The position numbers and the translations under genes were made by a program. A stretch of DNA of 58,474 bases from a virus. Location: positions 1 through 58,474 of IMG/VR virus record IMGVR_UViG_3300032083_001532; one strand, 5' to 3'. Below the pieces are notes generated by a model. That model searched no databases. It saw nothing but the letters and a program-made list of their open reading frames with translations, and was not told the origin of the DNA. This document shows, one piece after another, positions 1-6,140 of the stretch; positions within the stretch are counted from its first letter, which is position 1; the number at the start of each line of letters is the position of its first letter.

Positions 1-77
1 CACCGCTTCACTCCCAGCACGGATCTGCACTGGTTTAGGTGGGTCAAATTTAGTCAGGGTTTATTTTCCCGTTTGCT

Positions 78-188
78 TCAAATACGGCTTGCGCCCATCC
101 CTTGCGACGGGCTGGGCGGCTCTACATTCACATAGGCACCGACAGCATCGCCATCTTGGCTCGTTATCTCTACGTACACCTGTTTCAT
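78..188 (-). CDS. Small hypothetical protein, 36 aa
   Basis: The ATG lies two bases beyond the stop of the upstream minus-strand gene and is preceded by GAGGG at a good spacing, so translation may be coupled. The product starts MKQVYVEITSQDGDAVGAYV and ends at a TGA after 36 codons. It has no recognisable domain, signal peptide or membrane segment. A longer frame on the same strand (61-294) is Cys/Arg-rich, starts inside the neighbouring gene and looks like a shadow. Support rests only on the ribosome-binding site and position. Confidence 0.4.
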   Translation of the reverse strand: MKQVYVEITSQDGDAVGAYVNVEPPSPSQGMGASRI

Positions 189-190
189 TG

Positions 191-466
191 CTAATCCCTC
201 TTGAATTCCGGCGATCCCAGCACTTCGTCCTCACCGTGCGTAGTGGCCGCTTTGTCTTTTTCCAGTTGTTCGGGACCGTTCTTCGCATAACCATTTCCCG
301 GCTGGTAATATTCCGTAATCACATAGGAGCCGTCAGGCTGTCCCCTGACACGAATGACGCTCCTGTAGAACTCAGCCTTGATATCACGACGAACCTTCTC
401 GGCCTCAGCCTTCGTCAAGACCCGATGCCTAGACCTGATGCCAGTCATCATTATTTTATCACCCAT
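191..466 (-). CDS. Hypothetical protein, 91 aa
   Basis: Last-but-one gene of a three-gene minus-strand run at the window start. Its ATG lies inside the 3' end of the preceding gene (16 bp overlap), which indicates an operon. The protein is charged: a basic N-terminal helix (residues 15-35, KAEAEKVRRDIKAEF), a short beta-rich part (SVIRVRGQPDGSYVITEYY) and an acidic/basic tail. No family is recognised. The position between the terminase small subunit and the regulators, assuming the ends join, suggests an accessory or early gene. Confidence 0.7.
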   Translation of the reverse strand: MGDKIMMTGIRSRHRVLTKAEAEKVRRDIKAEFYRSVIRVRGQPDGSYVITEYYQPGNGYAKNGPEQLEKDKAATTHGEDEVLGSPEFKRD

Positions 467-858
467 ACAATTTCTGCGTTACCACGCCTGTTTGTTCGTG
501 TTGCTTCGGTTTCTTTTATGTGACCAAGGTCAGCAAGCTCTTTCCTGCGGGTGCGAGCGGTTGATGTGTTCCCCCATTCGGGCCTGAACAAGTCATCAAG
601 TTCCGAAGTAGTAAGTCCGTCGCTGCCAGCATTCCTGAATGCAGCAAGGACTTGTTTCTGCTTTTCTTTTAACTCCACCTTCTTGGCGGCGTCTTTTGAT
701 GTCTGTGGGTCTGCTTTTCGGCTCATGCGACTGAGCTTGTATTTCTCAAACTCTTTTAGTTCGCGCATAGCCCTGTTGACGGCACTGCCCAGCGAATAGT
801 CAGGGTGATTTTTCCACAGGTAATCACGCGCCAGTTCAAGTTTTTTTGTGTCGTCCAT
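451..858 (-). CDS. Probable winged-helix DNA-binding protein
   Basis: 135 aa protein with two parts. The N-terminal 55 residues are helical and charged. The C-terminal half (about residues 60-135) reads as a winged helix: a helix (KEKQKQVLAAFRNAG), a DGLTTSELDDLF helix-turn-helix core, a recognition-type helix (NTSTARTRRKELADLGHI) and a beta wing ending in EIVWVIK. Such domains occur in phage replication-organising and regulatory proteins. AAGGGAAGGG lies just upstream of the ATG. It is the first gene of a minus-strand run that diverges from the regulators at 1.1 kb. A DNA-binding role is inferred from fold-like pattern only. Confidence 0.65.
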   Translation of the reverse strand: MDDTKKLELARDYLWKNHPDYSLGSAVNRAMRELKEFEKYKLSRMSRKADPQTSKDAAKKVELKEKQKQVLAAFRNAGSDGLTTSELDDLFRPEWGNTSTARTRRKELADLGHIKETEATRTNRRGNAEIVWVIK

Positions 859-1033
859 ATCTTCCCTTCCCTTAGTGGGGCAGGCTGGCGCTTGGCACCC
901 CCATCGCCAGCAAATGAGGTCTCAGGTGAAAGGCTACACCTTGGCGCTTCGCGTTCTGCCCCTGATGAACAGCACTTTCCTTTACCAAGAGAGGTGCTGA
1001 CCATCTGTTTTTTTGATAATAGCGCATTAGCTA

Positions 1034-1062
1034 TTGACCAAAACTGTCCATAAACCTATCAT
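1034..1062 (+). promoter_or_regulatory. Candidate sigma70-type promoter
   Basis: TTGACC (1034-1039) and TATCAT (1057-1062) are separated by exactly 17 bp, in the intergenic space between divergent genes and about 40 bp upstream of the first plus-strand ATG. The region is AT-rich relative to its flanks. It would drive the two small genes at 1101-1617. Inferred from consensus match only. Confidence 0.45.
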
Positions 1063-1100
1063 CTGTTCTTCTGTTGTTCAAGAAAAATATTGAGGGCATC

Positions 1101-1340
1101 ATGGATCATGGTAAGTGGCGACTGGTCACGGGTTCCGAAACCTGCCGGTTAGCGAAAAGCATGGATGGAAAGACAGTGGCTGGTGCCCGGTACGGCGGAC
1201 CCTTCCGCCTACCATACACAAACTGCCCGAGGAAAAAAGAATGCTCCTGCGAGTGGGAAATGGTCAAGCCACCGCTCCCGGCACCAGAGCCGGTAGAGCG
1301 TGAAGTCCCTGTTCTTGACCCATGGGAAATGGAGAACTGA
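1101..1340 (+). CDS. Small Cys-containing hypothetical protein, 79 aa
   Basis: The chosen ATG has GAGGGC six bases upstream; an in-frame TTG 27 bp earlier is less likely. The protein has four cysteines, one in ETCRL and three in a NCPRKKECSCEW cluster, that could bind a metal, then a Pro/Glu-rich tail (PPLPAPEPVEREVPV). No family is recognised. It is followed one base later by the helix-turn-helix gene at 1342 and follows a sigma70-like promoter, so the two probably form a small regulatory unit. Confidence 0.65.
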   Translation: MDHGKWRLVTGSETCRLAKSMDGKTVAGARYGGPFRLPYTNCPRKKECSCEWEMVKPPLPAPEPVEREVPVLDPWEMEN

Positions 1341-1341
1341 C

Positions 1342-1617
1342 ATGAGAAAGTGGGATCGCCTTTACGCTATTGAAGCAAAGAGCCTTCTTGTTGACCTTGG
1401 CTGGTCAAAAGCGCGGCTGGCACGGGAAATGGGACTGCGGGAGGCCACAGTCTACGGGTGGGCTGAGATATGGCCCCTTTACGCGCTCAAGTTTGTAGAA
1501 ATGGCAAAGGCTATAAAAGAGCTAAAACATGCCAATTCAGTCGTGGAAGAGCGCCTTGAGTTCCTGACCAATACACTTCGGTCATCTTTTAAGGACCATG
1601 AAGATTTCAGGCACTAA
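1342..1617 (+). CDS. Cro/CI-like helix-turn-helix protein
   Basis: 91 aa. A lambda-repressor-type helix-turn-helix is visible at residues 10-45: AKSLLVDLGWSKARLAREMG forms the first two helices, then LREATVYGWAEIWP the recognition helix and turn. A helical C-terminus follows (KAIKELKHANSVVEERLEFL), possibly for dimerisation. The start is the ATG one base after the upstream stop rather than a frame opening inside the previous gene. Small HTH proteins of this size are usually Cro-like regulators; no integrase is present, so a classical lysogeny switch is not implied. The gene ends tail-to-tail with the peptidase gene (11 bp overlap). Confidence 0.7.
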   Translation: MRKWDRLYAIEAKSLLVDLGWSKARLAREMGLREATVYGWAEIWPLYALKFVEMAKAIKELKHANSVVEERLEFLTNTLRSSFKDHEDFRH

Positions 1618-2146
1618 CAGCTTCCCAAGAGTTTGTAATCGGCTGTCCTGCCTGCGGACGGTAGAAGCTTTCATAGCCCTGCCGTTGCAGTTGCCGGACA
1701 TTAAGCATACCGTCCTGCCGGTTATCCATGCAGCGAATACCCTTGTCGGTTTCAACTGCAAGAACCATGTGCCAGCCACCGGGCGTCAGGCACACCATCG
1801 GGTAAACACTTTTGCGAAGGGATGGCATGTCCTCTTCCAGCATGTTGTAGCAGTAAAGTGCGAAGCCATCACAGTCATCGCGTATCTTGCCGCCTTCAAG
1901 CTCGGGGATACGCCAGTCTTCGACCTTGCCGTAATTGGCCATGTCTGATGTCCATATAAAGTGCCGTCGCATGTGGCGCAGGGCACCGAGTAGGATGTCA
2001 CGGTTACCATCCCAGTTAAGGGGTGTGTATGAAGCTTTGGGGGGAGGAGCCTTGGGAGCCGCCGTCGTTGCCTTGGGGGCTTTTGTTTGGGTGTTCTTCT
2101 TGGTGGCAGGCTTCTTTTTAGCTTTGGTTTCCTTGGGGTTCGCCAT
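1607..2146 (-). CDS. Transglutaminase-like cysteine peptidase
   Basis: 179 aa from an ATG preceded by GAGGAGA. The first 50 residues are Lys/Ala/Pro-rich and low in complexity. The rest carries the catalytic pattern of bacterial transglutaminase-like cysteine peptidases (BTLCP-type): Cys in RDDCDGFALYCYN, His in GGWHMVLAVET and Asp in RCMDNR, in the correct order and spacing. No signal peptide is visible. The upstream gene on the same strand is a lipoprotein, so a cell-envelope target is possible. The pair lies in opposite orientation to the nearby lysis genes, suggesting a separately acquired unit. Confidence 0.8.
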   Translation of the reverse strand: MANPKETKAKKKPATKKNTQTKAPKATTAAPKAPPPKASYTPLNWDGNRDILLGALRHMRRHFIWTSDMANYGKVEDWRIPELEGGKIRDDCDGFALYCYNMLEEDMPSLRKSVYPMVCLTPGGWHMVLAVETDKGIRCMDNRQDGMLNVRQLQRQGYESFYRPQAGQPITNSWEAVSA

Positions 2147-2309
2147 TGTCGTTCTCCTCATAAGTATTGCAAAGGGAGTGTTCAGGATGATCAAGGCAGA
2201 ACTGGTGAGCGCCTGTAGGCGCATCAATGTACGGTTCTTCGATGCCACTCGTGGTTTCTGCACAACTGACAAGAAGAAGGCCGATAAATATAAAAGACAA
2301 CTGCCTCAT
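2118..2309 (-). CDS. Small putative lipoprotein
   Basis: 63 aa. The N-terminus is a clear lipoprotein signal: MRQLSFIFIGLLLVSC, with lipobox LVSC and acylation at Cys16. The mature part is about 48 residues, acidic, with two further cysteines (HQFCLDHPEHSLC) that could form a disulfide in the periplasm. No Shine-Dalgarno is visible before the ATG. It overlaps the peptidase gene by 29 bp, so the two are probably co-transcribed. It could be an outer-membrane protein altering the infected cell surface; it is not placed like a normal Rz1. Confidence 0.65.
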   Translation of the reverse strand: MRQLSFIFIGLLLVSCAETTSGIEEPYIDAPTGAHQFCLDHPEHSLCNTYEENDNGEPQGNQS

Positions 2310-2329
2310 GGCGGGGAGGATAGCACAAA

Positions 2330-2533
2330 ATGACCGAAGACGAAAAGCAACACCTGTGGACGCTACACACCACCTATGAAAATGCTGTCAAAAAATATGA
2401 CAGCATTCCCATGGTGGAGGGGAACCCCCGGCCAAAGATTGAGGCGCAGTACCAGCGCAAGGCGGCTATTGACAAGCTGACTGGTTATGTAAAGTGGTTA
2501 AAAGGAAAGTACGAAGAAGACCCTTGGGGCTAG
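2330..2533 (+). CDS. Small helical hypothetical protein, 67 aa
   Basis: Starts at an ATG with GGGGAGG eleven bases upstream and diverges from the lipoprotein gene across only 20 bp. The product is hydrophilic and mostly helical (TEDEKQHLWTLHTTYENAVK ... KAAIDKLTGYVKWLKGKYEE) with no membrane segment. No family is recognised. It converges with the minus-strand gene at 2530, with a 4 bp overlap of stops. Confidence 0.6.
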   Translation: MTEDEKQHLWTLHTTYENAVKKYDSIPMVEGNPRPKIEAQYQRKAAIDKLTGYVKWLKGKYEEDPWG

Positions 2534-2733
2534 GAAGTGAACCGGCGCTTGCGCCCTTCAATGTTCCAGACTTTCTGATAGGCATTCATCATCTTGTCGG
2601 CATTCTTTTTTTCTTCGGCTTTCTTTGTTTCTGCTGCCCGCAGATGCTCAAGGTATTTTTGAATAGCCACCAAGTTGGCAGTATTCATCTTCCCTTTCTG
2701 GGTGTTTGCAGTTGGCATTGTTGGCTTTTTCAT
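2530..2733 (-). CDS. Small basic hypothetical protein, 67 aa
   Basis: Lys/Ala-rich helical protein (LEHLRAAETKKAEEKKNADK at the centre, RRKRRF-type basic end). GGAAAG lies four bases before the ATG. A TGTTATACT extended -10-like sequence on the minus strand about 30 bp upstream may be its promoter. No homologue is recognised; a nucleic-acid-binding role would be a guess. Confidence 0.55.
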   Translation of the reverse strand: MKKPTMPTANTQKGKMNTANLVAIQKYLEHLRAAETKKAEEKKNADKMMNAYQKVWNIEGRKRRFTS

Positions 2734-2742
2734 TTTCTTTCC

Positions 2743-2771
2743 TTGTTCGTAGACTAGAACAACAGTATAAC
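2743..2771 (+). promoter_or_regulatory. Candidate promoter for lysis cluster
   Basis: TTGTTC (2743-2748) and TATAAC (2766-2771) with a 17 bp spacer, 29 bp upstream of the candidate holin start. The -35 is weak (3 of 6 matches) and the -10 good (5 of 6). A minus-strand extended -10 (TGTTATACT) overlaps the same bases, so the site may fire both ways. Confidence 0.35.
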
Positions 2772-2799
2772 ATATTAGGACAAATTGAAAGGTCTTAGT

Positions 2800-3048
2800 G
2801 TGAGTACGCCAGAAGCAAGAAATGAAGATCGCTTCCGCAACAGGCGGAAGATGGCGTGGCAGGCTTGGATTTTTATCCTTCTTGTTGGTGCCATCCTGAC
2901 CGTGTGTGGCATTATGTCTGATAATGTTGCGGCACGTATAGAAAGGTTCTGGCCTGCCGTCGCGTCTTTTGTTGCTACCCCCGGCCTAGTTGTCTTGGCC
3001 TATTACGGAAGTGCTGCTTATGAGCACAAAAAAGAAGATGGTAGATGA
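2800..3048 (+). CDS. Candidate holin, two membrane segments
   Basis: 82 aa from a GTG start (VSTPEARNEDR); AAAGG sits seven bases before it, which favours GTG over an in-frame TTG 15 bp upstream. Two hydrophobic segments are visible: WQAWIFILLVGAILTVCGI (about 20-38) and FVATPGLVVLAYYGSA (about 55-71), joined by a short charged loop, with a charged C-terminal tail (EHKKEDGR). Size, topology and position ahead of the spanin genes fit a holin that would permeabilise the inner membrane. There is no family-specific motif, so it could be another small membrane protein. It overlaps the HNH gene by 4 bp. Confidence 0.55.
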   Translation: MSTPEARNEDRFRNRRKMAWQAWIFILLVGAILTVCGIMSDNVAARIERFWPAVASFVATPGLVVLAYYGSAAYEHKKEDGR

Positions 3049-3440
3049 CAAGGGGCGTGCCAAACGTACTGAATAAGGAACTTATTTGGGACAGGGTTAT
3101 AGTCTGCGGCAGTGGATGCTGGAATTGGACTTCGGCCAAAATGGGTGGGTATGGGTATGTGATGGCGGACGGTGAACGCTGGTACGCACACCGTGCCGCT
3201 TATACTGTGTTCGTCGGCCCTATCCCGGTCGATAAACGAATAAACCACCATTGTGATAACAGGGCCTGCTGCAGCCCGACACATCTTTACACGAGTACTG
3301 CCCAAAAGTTGTCTGAAGCTGACATTCGGTCAATTCGCAATGACCCAAGGCTGCACAAGGTAATAGCCTATGATTACGGCATTCATCTCACGGGAGTGCA
3401 AAAAATCAAATACGGACTTACGTGGAAGCATGTGAAATGA
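3045..3440 (+). CDS. HNH homing-type endonuclease
   Basis: 131 aa. The N-terminal part matches the HNH_3 pattern of phage endonucleases: CWNWTSAKMGGYGYV, then AHRAAYTVFVGPIP, then the active-site strand INHHCDNRACCSPTHLY with the His pair and Cys residues. The C-terminus (SEADIRSIRN ... GIHLTGVQKIKYG) looks like the small DNA-binding helix-turn-helix module common in these enzymes. It would nick or cut DNA at a specific site and is often a free-standing selfish gene. It sits between holin and spanin genes with ATGA-type overlaps on both sides, so it has been absorbed into the transcription unit. Confidence 0.85.
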   Translation: MTRGVPNVLNKELIWDRVIVCGSGCWNWTSAKMGGYGYVMADGERWYAHRAAYTVFVGPIPVDKRINHHCDNRACCSPTHLYTSTAQKLSEADIRSIRNDPRLHKVIAYDYGIHLTGVQKIKYGLTWKHVK

Positions 3441-3871
3441 ACTATCTGCTAGGGGGGTTGGGAATATTAACGGTCGTTTCTTGGCTCGCCACCTATTTCC
3501 TATGGAACCAGTACGAAGACGAACGGGCTAACCGTGCGGTGGCGGAGGCTACCATAGCGGTTCAGAAAGAAACCATCAGGACTATGGGGGAGCAGGTCAA
3601 TATAGCCAAAGCAACCCTTGCCGAGCAGCGACAGGAAAACACTGAACTTGTCATACAGATGCAGAAACGGGACCGTGACCTAAACCAAATGCGCCTCACG
3701 ATTGAAAGGCAAGCCTATGAAAGCCCTTACCGCAACAGCATTGATACTAATAACTGGTTTGCTGACTGGATGCGGAGCGTCGAAAGTGCCACCGGCTACA
3801 CTCGCCCCGGAACTGATAATAATTCCACCGGAGAAACCAGCACCATTGATGGCACCACTGGAACGGATTAG
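3437..3871 (+). CDS. Rz-like inner-membrane spanin
   Basis: 144 aa from the ATG overlapping the preceding stop. An N-terminal membrane anchor (LLGGLGILTVVSWLATYFLW, about 4-23) is followed by a long charged helical stretch (about 24-95) typical of the periplasmic coiled coil of i-spanins, then a Thr/Asn/Gly-rich tail. In the +1 frame its 3' part contains the start of a lipoprotein gene (3717-4145), the classic Rz/Rz1 nested arrangement. The pair would link inner and outer membranes and fuse them in the last lysis step. The call rests on topology and arrangement. Confidence 0.8.
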   Translation: MNYLLGGLGILTVVSWLATYFLWNQYEDERANRAVAEATIAVQKETIRTMGEQVNIAKATLAEQRQENTELVIQMQKRDRDLNQMRLTIERQAYESPYRNSIDTNNWFADWMRSVESATGYTRPGTDNNSTGETSTIDGTTGTD

Positions 3872-4145
3872 CGAAGAAGAGTTTGCCCAGACATGGACGA
3901 TTACTGTTACGGAAGAAACATTCGAGCAATACCGCATTCTTTGCGAAGAGGGGATGTCCGACTTCTGCAATGTTGGAGTTCCGGGCTTCACACCCCACGG
4001 CCTGACGAACCTTATGGACTATCTTAACGATATGCTCGCCTATATCCACGCGGCGAACAGCGCGATCAGGTATTATGAGCGCGTACTTGAGAGAGTGGAT
4101 CAACACTTCAAAAAGGAGAATAGGCAATGGAATGGGAAGGACTAA
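3717..4145 (+). CDS. Rz1-like outer-membrane spanin lipoprotein
   Basis: 142 aa from the ATG with AAAGG upstream, starting inside the Rz-like gene in another frame. Signal peptide MKALTATALILITGLLTGC with lipobox LTGC (Cys19), followed by a proline-rich stretch (KVPPATLAPELIIIPPEKPA) as in Rz1 proteins. It is longer than the usual 40-70 residue Rz1: about 90 further residues include two cysteines (ILCEEGMSDFCN) and a helical end. The 3' extension runs past the end of the partner gene, so this is an overlapped rather than fully embedded pair. Confidence 0.8.
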   Translation: MKALTATALILITGLLTGCGASKVPPATLAPELIIIPPEKPAPLMAPLERISEEEFAQTWTITVTEETFEQYRILCEEGMSDFCNVGVPGFTPHGLTNLMDYLNDMLAYIHAANSAIRYYERVLERVDQHFKKENRQWNGKD

Positions 4146-4237
4146 TTTGGTTAGCCCTTGTTGCGGTGCTGTTGCTCGGTGGTTATATCGGGTTTCGGTA
4201 CTTCAAGGGCTTGCTTGACAGAAAAAATGGAAAATAA
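4127..4237 (+). CDS. Small membrane peptide, 36 aa
   Basis: ATG preceded by AAGGAG at nine bases, overlapping the last 19 bp of the o-spanin gene. The product is a single membrane segment (LIWLALVAVLLLGGYIGFRY) with an acidic N-terminus (MEWEG) and a basic C-terminus (KGLLDRKNGK). It could be a second holin, an antiholin or an inner-membrane regulator of lysis, by position. The strong ribosome-binding site supports expression. Confidence 0.55.
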   Translation: MEWEGLIWLALVAVLLLGGYIGFRYFKGLLDRKNGK

Positions 4238-4238
4238 A

Positions 4239-4472
4239 ATGACCAGCACACAAAGCCGCGTATATCAATTTATTAAGCGGTATTGGAAGCATCATGGTCA
4301 TGGACCGTCTTACCAGAACATTGCGGAGGGAGCTAACCTGTCCTCACGGTCATCGGCGCACTATTGTGTAAACCGCATGATTGAGGCTGGATATCTCACA
4401 AAAGGTTCTGGGAAACGACTGGCTAGGACAATTCGACCAGCGGATATACCGTTGGAGCAATTGATCACTTGA
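4239..4472 (+). CDS. LexA-like winged-helix DNA-binding protein
   Basis: 77 aa. The sequence fits the N-terminal DNA-binding domain of LexA: TSTQSRVYQFIKRYWKHHGH, then GPSYQNIAEGANLSS, RSSAHYCVNRMIEAGYLTK and the short wing GSGKRLARTIRP. There is no C-terminal autocleavage domain, so it would be a stand-alone DNA binder. An ATG 12 bp upstream is possible, but GGAAAA precedes the chosen one better. It is the last gene before the terminator at 4555 and may regulate the late promoter or the host SOS response. Confidence 0.75.
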   Translation: MTSTQSRVYQFIKRYWKHHGHGPSYQNIAEGANLSSRSSAHYCVNRMIEAGYLTKGSGKRLARTIRPADIPLEQLIT

Positions 4473-4554
4473 CGAACAAGGCAAGTTAAGCCAAACTGCT
4501 AAAATCAGCGGGTGGTGTCCTTAATACACTTTTCCGACCCGCGCCTTCCAGACT

Positions 4555-4586
4555 AGGCCCTTCCCTTGTGGAGGGGCCTTTTTATT
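4555..4586 (+). terminator. Rho-independent terminator
   Basis: Stem AGGCCCTTCC / GGAGGGGCCT (4555-4564 with 4570-4579, one G-T pair), loop CTTGT, followed by TTTTATT. It closes the lysis/regulator unit and lies directly ahead of TerL, so the late operon must start inside or just after it, or be reached by antitermination. Confidence 0.85.
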
Positions 4587-4589
4587 AAG

Positions 4590-6140
4590 GTGGTCGCCAT
4601 AAGTCTTGAGCAATCCCCAGAGTTGCAGCAGATCGTTAAGGCTCTGAGTGCATCCCAAAACCTTCCAGATAAGGACCGCCTAGAACTCTTGGAACTTGTG
4701 GCCAATCTTGGAGAGGCCGCAATCCTAGACAGGGCGCGGCACAACTTTCTGGATTTTGTAAAGCGGGTCTGGCCGATCTTCATTGAGAGTGCCCACCACA
4801 GGAAGGTGGCAGAACTTTTTGATGATGTGATCGAAGGGCGGAAAAAGAGGGTCATTATTAATATGGCCCCCCGTCACACCAAGTCAGAGTTTGCTTCTTG
4901 GTTATTACCGGCCTACACATTGGGCAGGGCACCAAGCAAAAAGATCATTCAGGCATCGCACACGGCAGACCTTGCTGTGGATTTTGGCCGTAAGGTGCGA
5001 AACCTTGTGAACTCCGAAGAATATCACGAGGTATTCCCCGGCACAGAATTGAGTGCAGACAGTAAGTCAGCCGGTCGATGGAAAACAAACCATGCCGGTG
5101 AGTATTACGCTGTTGGTGTTGGTGGCGCTTTGGCGGGTCGCGGTGCCGATCTTCTGGTGATTGACGATCCACACTCCGAACAGGACGCGATGTCCCCGTC
5201 ATTGCTTGAGAGCGCCTATGACTGGTACATGACAGGCCCTCGCCAGCGTTTGCAGCCGGGAGGGTCCATTATTCTGGTGCAAACCCGGTGGGATGAGCGA
5301 GACCTGACAGGCCGCATTCTCAAGGAAAGCATAAAGTCATCCGGTGGTGATGAATGGGAGGTCTTTGAACTGCCAGCCATTCTGGATGAGAACACAGAAA
5401 AAGAGCGCCCAATATGGCCATCCTTCTGGTCCCTTGATGAGCTAAAGGCAACACGGGCTAGTATTTCCCCGCAACGCTGGCAAGCGCAGTACCAGCAGCA
5501 ACCGACCTCAGAAGAGGGCGCTCTGATCAAGCGCGAATGGTGGCGCATGTGGGAACAGAAAGCTCCTCCCCGGTGCAGTTATATCCTGCAATCATGGGAT
5601 ACGGCATTCTTGAAATCGCAAACGGCTGACTTTTCGGCGCTCACGACATGGGGTGTTTTCAACTACGAAGACCCGGAAACCGGCAAATTGTTACCGAACA
5701 TAATTTTGCTGGATGCCGAGCAGGACCGTTGGGAGTTTCCTGAACTCAAGGAAAAGGCTTTACAAGAATACAATCAGTGGAACCCTGACAGCGTGATCAT
5801 TGAAAGCAAGGCTGCGGGACTTCCTCTTATTGCTGAATTGCGCAGGACCGGCGTGCCGGTGGCAGAATTCAGTCCTTCACGGGGCAACGACAAGGTTGCT
5901 CGTGTTAATTCGGTTAGCGACATCTTTTATTCGCAACGGGTTTGGGCACCCGAAGGGAGAAGGTTTGCACAGGATGTAATCAATCAATGTGCAGCGTTTC
6001 CCCACGGCGAACACGACGATTATGTGGATAGCACCACGCAGGCCATCATGCGTTTCAGGCAAGGTGGTCTTATTGCCCTTGAGAATGACTGGGCCGACGA
6101 AGAAACAGTCCGACACAGGAAAACAAGAGCGTATTACTAA
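4590..6140 (+). CDS. terL: Terminase large subunit (TerL)
   Basis: About 516 aa; motor of DNA packaging and headful/cos nuclease. ATPase motifs: Walker A-like MAPRHTKSE (about residue 92), Walker B DLLVIDDPHSE (about 187), motif III LVQTRWDERD (about 227). RNase H-like nuclease: QSWDTAFLKSQTADFS (first Asp), VIIESKAAGLPLI and HDDYVDSTTQAIM (last acidic residues). The start is uncertain: GTG at 4590 lies next to the terminator without a usable ribosome-binding site, while an in-frame ATA at 4599 has AAGG seven bases upstream. It overlaps the portal start (TAATG). The small subunit is at the far end of the window. Confidence 0.95.
   Translation: MVAISLEQSPELQQIVKALSASQNLPDKDRLELLELVANLGEAAILDRARHNFLDFVKRVWPIFIESAHHRKVAELFDDVIEGRKKRVIINMAPRHTKSEFASWLLPAYTLGRAPSKKIIQASHTADLAVDFGRKVRNLVNSEEYHEVFPGTELSADSKSAGRWKTNHAGEYYAVGVGGALAGRGADLLVIDDPHSEQDAMSPSLLESAYDWYMTGPRQRLQPGGSIILVQTRWDERDLTGRILKESIKSSGGDEWEVFELPAILDENTEKERPIWPSFWSLDELKATRASISPQRWQAQYQQQPTSEEGALIKREWWRMWEQKAPPRCSYILQSWDTAFLKSQTADFSALTTWGVFNYEDPETGKLLPNIILLDAEQDRWEFPELKEKALQEYNQWNPDSVIIESKAAGLPLIAELRRTGVPVAEFSPSRGNDKVARVNSVSDIFYSQRVWAPEGRRFAQDVINQCAAFPHGEHDDYVDSTTQAIMRFRQGGLIALENDWADEETVRHRKTRAYY

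Noticed and set aside
1113-1135. Another element copy (GCGACTGGTCACGGG) in the gene at 1101
   Set aside because: It keeps the ACTGGTCAC core but not the RTGA start or YAT end and lies in the middle of coding sequence with no gene start nearby; probably coincidence.
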